From Oncomelania hupensis (lineage: Eukaryota > Mollusca > Gastropoda > Littorinimorpha > Pomatiopsidae): 64,000 nt of DNA. The notes below the pieces were generated by a model. That model was not told the DNA's origin and did no database searches. It worked only from the letters and a program-made list of their open reading frames with translations. The translations under genes and the position numbers were made by a program. Shown here piece after piece: positions 27,565 to 35,609 of the stretch. The stretch's first letter is position 1. The number at the start of each line of letters is the position of its first letter. The stretch covers positions 85,790,008 through 85,854,007 of the forward strand of contig CM072513.1 in assembly GCA_036898135.1 (NCBI GenBank), read 5' to 3'.

Positions 27565-28322
27565 GTAAGTTCTTGAAGAAATTGTAGATCTATTCTGACA
27601 GACAAGAATCATAATATGAATGAATTATGATGACCAAGACCGGTCAATGAATGGTTGTCAATGATACAAGACGGATTGGAACTAAGGTGATGCTTCGTGT
27701 AAGAAACGGTTTGGATTAGCCCAAATTAATAAAGGTTGTGTGTAGGGTCAATAAAAAGTACGCCTACTCACTACTGTCATTGTCAGTGTCAATTAAGCCA
27801 CAGTAGAACTAAAAAGGGGTGCCCTCTGGCCGTTTGCTGTCACGTGTCATCCTCTGTCTAGATCTAGATTTAAAACGATTCTGGTGCACTGCAAAGTCTT
27901 GGTATAAACGTGATTAATGTTATGTTTGTTAAGTAACCCAACTTGATTTGCCGCACTAATTAGCTCACTATTGTCATGTTCTCTGCAAACATATATTAAG
28001 CGAAGTTTAGTTTGAAACTATTTGAGTTGAATTTATACACCGTTTCTGCTGATCTCTGTGCACCCAGTATGAGAAAAGTAAAATTTCAGCGGCTTGTTAT
28101 TTGCTGTCCACCAAACTGTGTCTGTAATTCCTCAACTTCGTATCCTGTTATAATTAAATTAGGTTGTGGCAGAATATTCTAATATAAAATACAGATGCCA
28201 ACCCTTTATTTTGTCACAAGACTCACTGAATGTGTGGTCAATTTGAATGAAATATATAGGGTTGATTGCAGGATGGTTTCATTTGTGATCACAGAAAGTT
28301 GCCTTGTTCACCTTTTTTTAAA

Positions 28323-28325
<3 letters not shown>
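27565..28325. other. Interior of THAP transposon copy 1
   Basis: AT-rich, intron-like, no ORF with support. Confidence 0.4.

Positions 28326-28392
<67 letters not shown>
28325..28392 (+). repeat. (GA)n microsatellite
   Basis: Pure GA run within THAP transposon copy 1; copy 2 has a CT run at about 46405-46471. Confidence 0.95.
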
Positions 28393-28393
<1 letters not shown>

Positions 28394-28542
28394 AATTATT
28401 ACGTACCCTAATTATTATGTTGAAATCAATCGAAGCATATTTTTGTTAATAAATGAATTTCCGTGTGCACAACTAGATTTACGTTTCGAATTAGTCAATA
28501 ATTATATCTTTATTTATATTTCGATCTCCATCTCTTTCTATA

Positions 28543-28543
28543 T

Positions 28544-28575
<32 letters not shown>

Positions 28576-28613
28576 CACACACACACACCTACACACACAC
28601 ACACACACACATA
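28543..28613 (+). repeat. (CA)n microsatellite
   Basis: ACAC run with two CT interruptions. Confidence 0.95.
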
Positions 28614-29109
28614 AATTATACACACTAAAACTGCCAATCAATCCGTATGCTGTGTGACCCCATACGGAAAAAAAATAAATTACACATGTATGACACATAT
28701 TCTAGATTAGTGTTTTTTTTTTTTTTTAAATATTATTTTTATTTTTATTTTAACTCAATTTATCTTACACATACTGTTTATTTCAAGCAACAAACCAATG
28801 CAAAAGCCACCTATATCACGGGTTACAGTTTAGGAAGCGCTGATAACACCCTTACGGTCAAGAGGCAGCAAGTCATGAAAAAATAAACAGATGTGCATAA
28901 AAAAAAATTCTCCAATTTTAAAAGCCTTATTTCAAACATTTTCAACAGCAAAAGGTGAAAATCGCCGTCTAAAACATTTTTTAAAAATATTATAATTAAA
29001 AAAAACCATATTATAGACAAGAGACTAAGAACCGAAAGCAAGCCCATGTCACGTTGAAGGGACATAACTCCTCCACCGTACATCACTTCTCACAGAGGCG
29101 ATATCGCTA

Positions 29110-29325
29110 AGTGATTTCTCTCTTCTTCCTTTTTCTATGATAAAGAGAAACGCCTCTAGAAGCTATACAATCTAGAGACGAATAACCAGTAATATCTATA
29201 AGCTGTTTCTCTGATAAGAGAGTTTCCTGAATGGCTAACACCTCAGGTCGATGCTCCGTCAGCAGACAGCATAACTCCTCATAATTTGCCCTTATCCCTC
29301 GTATATTCCATTGTAAAATGGCCAT
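29110..29325 (-). pseudogene. Start of ORF2 (APE endonuclease) of I-like LINE D
   Basis: Begins MAILQWNIRGIRANYEEL at 29325, the typical N-terminus of an I/Jockey ORF2, then EVLAIQETLLS with the catalytic Glu. It is cut after GVSLYHRK by the THAP transposon. Confidence 0.8.
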
Positions 29326-29339
29326 AAAAATGAAGTAAA

Positions 29340-29785
29340 AGAATGCTAAAATTTTCATCTCTGAGAGCACAATTACGTCTCTTTAGTTTTCGGACCCTCA
29401 TCCATCTCCTCATGGTCCATCAACTCCCCGAAACGGTTCTCCGTCTCGAGAGGTTGATGGTGCTTGGAAGAAAGGGGTCCGGGCCTTTGATTTTTCGTCC
29501 AGCCGACTTCCTCCCCTTCTCCCCAGCACTGGATTTTAGATCTTCTTTCTCTCTTTCACCCTTTCCAACCTTTCCCTCTCCTATCCTCCTCTGACGCTCC
29601 TCTGCTGAGCCACTAAAATCTTAGCCGCCTCTGCAACTACCCGGTCACTAAAACCTGTCGTTGCTGGTGCGGCGGCCTGAGGCATAGCCTCCTTTGCAGC
29701 AGGTGTGGCGGCTTTAGACACGGCCGTCTGCGTGTTGTGGGTGACGGTTTTGGACGTGCCCGTCGGCAAGGTGCTCTGAACCAGT
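29340..29785 (-). pseudogene. ORF1 C-terminal region of I-like LINE D
   Basis: Ala/Pro/Thr-rich TAVSKAATPAAKEAM, FSDRVVAEAAKILVAQQR, then a Lys/Arg-rich stretch in another frame. It lies directly upstream of ORF2 and is ended by a stop near 29340. No Cys-His knuckle is visible in this truncated part, so the ORF1 assignment rests on position. Confidence 0.5.
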
Positions 29786-29789
29786 TTCC

Positions 29790-31022
29790 GATGGCGGTTT
29801 CCGTTGTGGAGGACTGCACTGGTAGCCTTGTCATACAGGCATTTGATGACTTCAATACTTTTAGGGCTGATGTTGTACACTCTCATGGTTGCCCACAGAG
29901 CTGCATGCCAGACTCGGTCAAACGCCTTCTTGAAGTCTATGAACACATGATATAGATGTTGTTGGTGCTGTAGGTATTTCTCGCAGATTATTCTGAGGTT
30001 AAAAATCTGTTCAGTAGTACTTCGCCCTGCCCTGAATTCTGCTTGTTCATCAGCTATGATTTGTTCAGCTTGGGGTTTCAACCTGTTGAGTATTATTTTC
30101 AGGAGAACCTTGCTGGGATGGCTGATGAGGTTGATGATGAGGTATTTTTCACATTCCTGAAGGTTACCTCTTTTGGGAAGAGATTCTGCCGGTATGTTGT
30201 CCACTCCCGGTGACTTCCCCTTCTTCAGCGATTGTACTGCTGCCTCGACTTCTTCTTCTTCTCTGTTCTGGGTACATGCTAGAACTGATGGGTCTCCGTT
30301 TGTTGTGTGGTTGTAAAGGTCAAAGCAGAACTCTGTCCATCTATCCAAAACTTATTGTTCTTCTATAAGGCACATACCAGACTTGCTTTGGATCGTGGAG
30401 ACCTTGGGCTGTTTAACACTTGCCTGTCCCTTCACTATCTGGTAGGCCTTCTTGCTGTTGTTCTTGTTTATACTGTTCTCTATTTCCTGACATTGATCTT
30501 CTATCCAGTTCTCCTTTGCTGTGCACATACCTTTTTGGATGTCACTGTTGATTTTTCGGTAGACATCAGCTCTCTGTGAAGTGTTCTTTTTTCCTTTTCA
30601 TCTCTCTTCATTTGTCACACAGTTCCAAAAGTTCACGGTTTCTTCTTTGGGCGGTGCTTGCCAAGGATCTCATTGGCAGCATCTGTCACAGCTGAGTTGA
30701 AGGGGTGGTCATTGTGTCTACTTCACCAACTCACAAAATGAGCAGTGGTGCAAATGTCTTTCCAAACGTGGCTTGGAATATTTCTGCCACATCCGGGTCT
30801 TGCAGTTTGTTCAGGTCGAACTTCAGGCTGGTGCACTTTGCTGTGTTAACCCTCTTCAAGTGGAGCTGGAAAGACATCATCACGAGATCGTGATTACTTC
30901 CTGGAAAAGTGCGTGTCCTGCCAATGTTGATGCTTGATCTGAAGCCTGTCTTGACCATGATGTAGTCAATCTTGATCTGAAGCCTGTCTTGACCATGATG
31001 TAGTCAATCTAGTTGTGATGCT
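29790..31022 (-). mobile_element. RTE-like LINE copy C, truncated and joined to I-like LINE D
   Basis: The minus strand holds the endonuclease end (near 30930-31022), linker and RT fingers up to SAVLHN and a frameshifted NWFRA (about 29790), where LINE D begins. So C lost its 3' half where D starts. There are several frameshifts between 30350 and 30930. A 37-bp direct duplication (GATCTGAAGCCTGTCTTGAC) lies at about 30936-31010. Confidence 0.8.
29830..30348 (-). pseudogene. RT fragment of RTE-like copy C
   Basis: Blocks VEAAVQSLKKGKSPGVD, HPSKVLLKIILNRL, GRSTTEQIFNLRIICEKY and FIDFKKAFDRVWH. About 90 bases are deleted between PAESL and PKRGN compared with copy B. The open frame continues past 29830 into LINE D, giving a chance fusion ORF of 255 codons. 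Confidence 0.85.
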
Positions 31023-31342
31023 AGACGGAAAGAACGCAAACGTCTTCTAAAAATGTAAGAATCTAATGCAAAATTGGCTCTTTCCGTCTAAAAAGTTGAC
31101 CTAGTTCGTCTCCATTTCTCCGAAAATTGACTGTATTTTCTCCGTCCCGGATAGGGCACTCCTTAGTACTTAACACACTCTCATGCACTACAACTGCACT
31201 CCCATGCACTTAAAGAGCACTCCCGCGCACTTAGAGAAAAGTGGGGTCCTGGAAAAAAAAGTGGGTTCCAAGCAAATAAACCCATTTGCATTTGTTACTA
31301 AGAAAGACAAGGTCTGCTACCCATTTGTGCGTTTATTCAAGT

Positions 31343-31384
<42 letters not shown>

Positions 31385-32215
31385 GCACACACACACACAC
31401 ATTAAAATATGCAATACTTTATGCTGGCATTTGCGGTAAAAGGAGGAGTTAATAAGGTTTAACGAGGGTTTGAGTGACAGGACCTTTGACATAATGTCAT
31501 CACGTTGTCACTTTCCTTTCCAAGCATTCTTTGAGGCCAGCAGACGATACATCTTACAGTGATGAGGTTAAGCAACGACGGAGGTCAAATTGCAACATGG
31601 ATGTTACGATCCATCAAATAGGTTTTCTTCCCCGCCATTTTTTTCGGTTTTGTTTTGAATTTGCTCTTTTTCTTCTCATCTTCCTTGTTCCAATTTTCAA
31701 CGATGTGGTTTCATTTTTTAAAGTATATTTGGTAATCTTCTTCTGGGTTTTAACCAAGGACTACTCAATATTGGGTAGTCCTTAGTTTTAACATAAATCA
31801 CGAAGCCGCTACATTTGAACTGTTCGAGAGATTAGGCCGCGAACACATCAAAGAAGAATAATATATTGCAGTGCCACATTTCAATGAACCCGTAAAGTAG
31901 ACTTTTGGCTTCAAAGTGTTAACACTGTCACAGGTTAAAGAGCCCCCAATTTCAAGACTTCGTTTCTTTTTGGAGAAAATAGGTTTACCATACAATTCTG
32001 CATTGTTATTTACATTTAAAGTGGGCTTTGTTTGCCCAACCCAGCCGCTAAATTTTGAATTTTCCATTTCTGTTCTGACACTTGAGTGATTTCCCCTGTT
32101 TAACGGTACACCAGATACGTTCTACAATGTACTAGATGCTATTTTTAGCGCTACAGCGGTAGCTAGCGGTTGCTATTATTAGGCACAAAACCGAATTTAT
32201 TGATTTAAAAAATAA
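31023..32215. other. Region with one CA microsatellite and no gene
   Basis: (CA)n at about 31343-31402. ORFs at 31183-31452, 31531-31785 and 31798-32067 have no family signal. Confidence 0.4.
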
Positions 32216-32219
32216 TATA

Positions 32220-32538
32220 CTTGCGAAGGTATGTTGTTGTTAGTGTTGTTGTTGTTATTGTTGTCGTTTTAGTGTTGTTGCTGTTGTTATTGTTGTTGTT
32301 ATTGTTGTTGTTATTGTTGTTGTTGTTATTGTTGTTGTTATTGTTGTTTTTATTGTTGTTTTTATTGTTGTTGTTGAAAGCTCTTTTTTTCCAGTGAGGC
32401 AACATTCACTGTAAATGTTAAACGGATCTGTCGATGGGGTCTCTTAAGGTACTGACATAGAAGAAGAAGAAGAAGAAGAAGAAGAAGAAGAAGAAGAAGA
32501 AGAAGAAGAAGAAGAAGAAGAAGAAGAAGAAGAAGAAG

Positions 32539-32569
<31 letters not shown>

Positions 32570-32572
32570 CAC
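32220..32572 (+). repeat. GTT/ATT array, SINE-like block and (AAG)n/(CAA)n array
   Basis: GTT/ATT mixed trinucleotides at about 32230-32374, then a block with TTCCAGTGAGGCAACATTCA and GGTCTCTTAAGGTACTG (about 32390-32455), then (AAG)n to about 32538 and (CAA)n to 32570. The homopolymeric Asn, Leu and Val ORFs here are artefacts. Confidence 0.85.
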
Positions 32573-32760
32573 ACCGACTCAACCAAAGCTTTTAGGTTTT
32601 GAAGCTAGTTCAGCCAGGCTAGCTATAAATAGCTTTGCCAGTGCTCTTCTTTCCTATCCTTTCACTGAAAGGGAGGGTGTAGGCAAGCTATAAATAGCCC
32701 GCAGCCAGCAAAATGTGGGAGAACCTAAGAGTGCTGCTCACATAGACATTGAGCTACTGT
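32572..32760 (+). repeat. Dispersed repeat (AGCCAGCAAAATGTGG family), continuous copy
   Basis: Same blocks as at 10149-10530 without the insertion. Flanked by CAA-type arrays on both sides (right array 32762-32870). Confidence 0.75.
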
Positions 32761-32761
32761 G

Positions 32762-32870
32762 AACAACAACAACAACAACAACAATAACAATAATAATGAC
32801 GACGACAACAACAAAAACATCAATAACAACAACAACGACGACTACAACGACGACGACAACAACAACAAGA
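32762..32870 (+). repeat. CAA/CGA trinucleotide array
   Basis: Imperfect CAA, TAA and CGA units after the dispersed repeat. Confidence 0.9.
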
Positions 32871-33081
32871 TGAATTACAAGATGAAAGAACAAGACGCAT
32901 GACGTGATACATTGCACAGCACTATGACACTGCATGAAATGTCTTGCAACCAGTTCTTACATATGTCAGTGAAGAACCTTGCTAACATCTTCAATGAACA
33001 GCCAGTCCCTTATTCACGGCAGCATTATTTGTCGTCAAGGTCAGGCGTGACTGGGACATGTGTTAACATATAGCACCAAGG

Positions 33082-33319
33082 GTCTATGGCCGTAGCTCAA
33101 ATGGTAGTGCATTCGCCTGGCACACCGATGACCCAGGTTCGAATCCAGTGATGGGCAAGATAAAAGTGGCCAATTTTCACTGTCCATCTTACCAGTACGA
33201 TTGCTCTGGTGGTTCAGTATTGGTGTATGTCATTATCCCTTGTTTCCTGGGATGGTTATCCCCGCCTGCCATATCGCCAATGGTGGGTGTAGACATTAAA
33301 CCTCAATGTTCATTCGTTC
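33082..33319 (+). mobile_element. tRNA-derived SINE with 12-bp TSD ATAGCACCAAGG
   Basis: The head has an A box (TAGCTCAAATGG) and B box (GGTTCGAATCC). The body ends GGGATGGTTATCCC, a GACATTAAACC block and a TTCATTCGTTC tail. The flanks 33070-33081 and 33320-33331 are identical (ATAGCACCAAGG). Its 3' part is repeated at 14878-14960. Confidence 0.9.
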
Positions 33320-33415
33320 ATAGCACCAAGGTTTCGTTTAACACAGTTCAAAGGCGCGAACGAATGAAAGAACGTCCAAGAGCTATTCGTAAAAAGAAAA
33401 TTTAGTAGGGTTTTG

Positions 33416-33465
33416 TTCTTTTATAGCGCACTTACTTCGTCATAGAGCAGATCAAGGCGCTGGTG
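33416..33465 (-). repeat. Fragment of the TATAGCGC-ended SINE
   Basis: TTATAGCGCACTTAC and ATCAAGGCGCTGG correspond to the 3' end of the SINE at 62019-62450. Confidence 0.5.
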
Positions 33466-34070
33466 AAAATCAAGTTCAAACTCAAGGCGCCCATTGCCAT
33501 TAAGTGCACTTTGCTCGTTTACTAGGACTGTTCGGGTATTTTTTTTTTGGGGTTCTTGTGTCCATCACGTGGAAAACGAAACGTCTCTTTTGTGTAGCGA
33601 TAATGAATTCACTTTTCGTCAAGAGTATGTATTGTCTCCCTTGACGCCTAGCCTTCTCAATCAATCCTGAAGAGAGGACAGAGGGCGCCACAAGTTTCCT
33701 TGCATTCTACACGTCTTTGGTTCAGCTCAGTGGCATGCACGGTGCATGCATGTTAGTTCCATATACTCACGATTGTGTCCTGAACTATTTTCTCCCACTG
33801 AAGGAGGCGGTCAGAGAAGCTACGACAATATCTACAAACGAGTAAGTATTCATATTTTTGTTGACACTTCTTCACAGGCGCTCGTCGTCAATAACGCGTC
33901 TCCCTCCTATGTATGTAAGGAGATGCGTTACAGACGCTTGCTTGTCCGTATACAACCGCCGGTGCGCTTCTTATATTGCGCGCATGCCGGTTCAGAGAGT
34001 TTTCTACACAGTCTTCGCCACCGAGATCACTGCAGGAAAGGCGTTGAGAGGAGCGGGTGCCAGTGACAAT
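33466..34070. other. No supported gene; may continue the adjacent LTR fragment
   Basis: ORFs here are short and without family signal. The region next to 34071 may be the rest of the minus-strand LTR, with a TATAAGAAG-like box at about 33970 read on the minus strand. Confidence 0.3.
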
Positions 34071-34378
34071 TGAACTGTTAAGTTAAATTCGTACTTCGAA
34101 GATCGTGTATAGAGTAGAGGAAATAAATGTGTGATTTTCACTGTTCTCAAGTGGCTGGACTACATATGATTCATAGCCGTGTGAAAGCAAGTGTGACAGT
34201 GATCTTTTATTATTTTTCTATCTATCTCTGTACCCCAGCCTAAACATAGACCGAGCTAAACAAATAAATGTATTATGGTAATTCACAGGGTGATTCACTA
34301 GCGGTCCCCATAGAATAAGACGTGAGGGTTATAGCAGTCCATTGTGCAGAGCCCAGCAACAATAAAACCCACGTCACA
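34071..34378 (-). repeat. LTR fragment, family 2, minus strand
   Basis: The minus strand begins TGTGACGTGGG at 34378 and matches the solo LTR at 53743: TTTTATTGTTGCTGGGCTC, CTCGTCTTATTCTATGGGG and ACGATCTTCGAAGTACG. The similarity fades after about 34071. Confidence 0.75.
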
Positions 34379-34410
34379 CGTGCCAATAGCGTTAGATTGC
34401 TAAAGCAATG

Positions 34411-35033
34411 TGTTACGTTGAAACGCGTACGAAAGTATGTCGGAAGCGCGCACGATAGATCTAATCGTTTCGTTTTGCAAAGTATTCAATAATGGAGTTT
34501 ATTTACCTTTGATTTGAGTTTGCATTGTTGTTAGGAGTGGTTTTGTATAACGTTGATAATTTTCGTTGGTCGATATTATTGAAGAATTTTCGTGATCTGT
34601 CGATAGAAATTTCCCGATGGATATCGAAGGTCGTGAATGTTCCCGGAAGTAGAGGAAATAGGTATGACGTAAGTCAGTGATGACGATCTTTAGTTCGATT
34701 GGTGGCAGTACGTCATTTCTACCATGTACCAAATTGTTCCAGAAAAGAGAGAGGTTATTTAATCGTGTGCCGAGTTGCTGTTGAGAGATAGTAAAGTTGT
34801 TGATAGTGATTTAGAGAGTTGCTGTGAAAGTTGTTGAGTTGAGTTGAGAATTGTATGCAGTTGTTGGTGTGTGCTGAATAAAAGTGGAAAACTTCATACG
34901 TCGACTTTGTGACTTGTATGCTGTTTGGACGGGTTGCGTGGATAAACGAATCTGAGCTACACTCATCAGTATTTCAGCATTGGGGCTGAATCATCACTGA
35001 TAGAAAAACACCAACATCGAACGGAGTGTAACA
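34411..35033 (+). repeat. 5' LTR of the Gypsy element
   Basis: 623 bp from TGTTACGTTG to GAGTGTAACA. AATAAA at about 34876 is the likely polyadenylation signal. Sequence after 35033 (TTTTGGGGGTCAAGCC) is the primer-binding region, tRNA not assigned. Related LTRs: 40710-41286, 41294-41534 (-) and 44157-44484. Confidence 0.88.
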
Positions 35034-35469
35034 TTTTGGGGGTCAAGCCGCGATTCACGCCATAGCCAAGGGTTCAACTGCTACAACAAGCGAGTCAACG
35101 TTACGAGAGGCAGTCATCGAGGGTAGCCGCCAACGAGTTGCGTCGAGAGGGGCCAACATACTGGGACTACATCCGATAGGTTCGGGTTGACTGCAAGGGC
35201 GTGTAGTCGCCGAAGAGTTGCTTCGTGAGCGAACAACAGAGCGGGACTACGTGGCTGCCGCAAGACTTCGTCGAGGGACAGTCTCGGAGCTACATCGCCA
35301 GTGTTACAGAGAGCGGCGAGCGGACGTCGCGTCTACTTCAGCACAGGAGCGTGTACATCAACACCAGCGTGGTGCAGCGTCGCATACGACGAGGACAGCG
35401 GGGCCTGCGTCAGCGAAGGCGACTAGTGACAAGCATCAGCGCTACTGCAGAAAGCGTGCTGTTCTAGAA

Positions 35470-35606
35470 CAGTCTAGAAGAGTGCAGCACAGTCAAGAAC
35501 TTTCTAGAAAAGAACTTTCCAGAAAAGAACTTTCCAGAAAAGAACTTTCCAGAAAAGAACTTTCCAGAAAAGAACTTTCCGGAAAAGAACTTTCCAGAAA
35601 AGCATT
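35470..35606 (+). promoter_or_regulatory. Tandem 15-bp repeat resembling heat-shock elements
   Basis: GAACTTTCCAGAAAA is repeated; GAACTTTCY occurs seven times between about 35495 and 35596. Each unit reads GAA-nn-TTC-nn-GAA at 5-bp steps, the pattern bound by heat-shock factor, and TTCTAGAA variants lie just upstream (35462-35478). It stands in the leader between the 5' LTR and the ATG at 35610. Binding is inference. Confidence 0.6.
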
Positions 35607-35609
35607 AAG

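Larger units (their letters stand above)
27330..29115 (+). mobile_element. DNA transposon with THAP exon, copy 1 (inside I-like LINE D)
   Basis: About 1.8 kb inserted in the LINE endonuclease. The left end (about 27345-27410) and the inverse of the right end (about 29045-29105) share GTGAGGA/GTGAGAAG, GAGTTATG and a GGCATG/GACATG block, and so does the second copy at 45440. The only coding trace is the THAP exon at 27434-27564. Both edges carry a TTTCTATGAATAAAGAG-like stretch of the LINE, perhaps a duplication. P-element transposases begin with a THAP domain, so the P superfamily is the leading candidate. No transposase core remains. Confidence 0.6.
23273..29785 (-). mobile_element. I-like LINE with RNase H (copy D), 5'-truncated and interrupted
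   Basis: Minus-strand order: ORF1 C-terminal part (29785-29340), APE endonuclease start (29325-29110), endonuclease rest (27372-26680), linker (26370-26107), RT (26071-24897), RNase H (24533-23930) and C-terminal Cys/His region (23900-23560). The 3' end at 23273-23335 carries CCTGATTTGGCTC, GAAGAGTCCGCTGG and an ATGTA tail. RNase H after RT is the I-group layout. Interrupted by a MITE (26394-26660), a THAP transposon (about 27330-29115) and a 33-bp hairpin insertion (25638-25680). It has many frameshifts and is dead. Confidence 0.8.

Noticed and set aside
29581..30348. 255-residue host gene
   Set aside because: The N-terminal part is RTE-like RT and the C-terminal part is ORF1 of another LINE, joined at about 29790.
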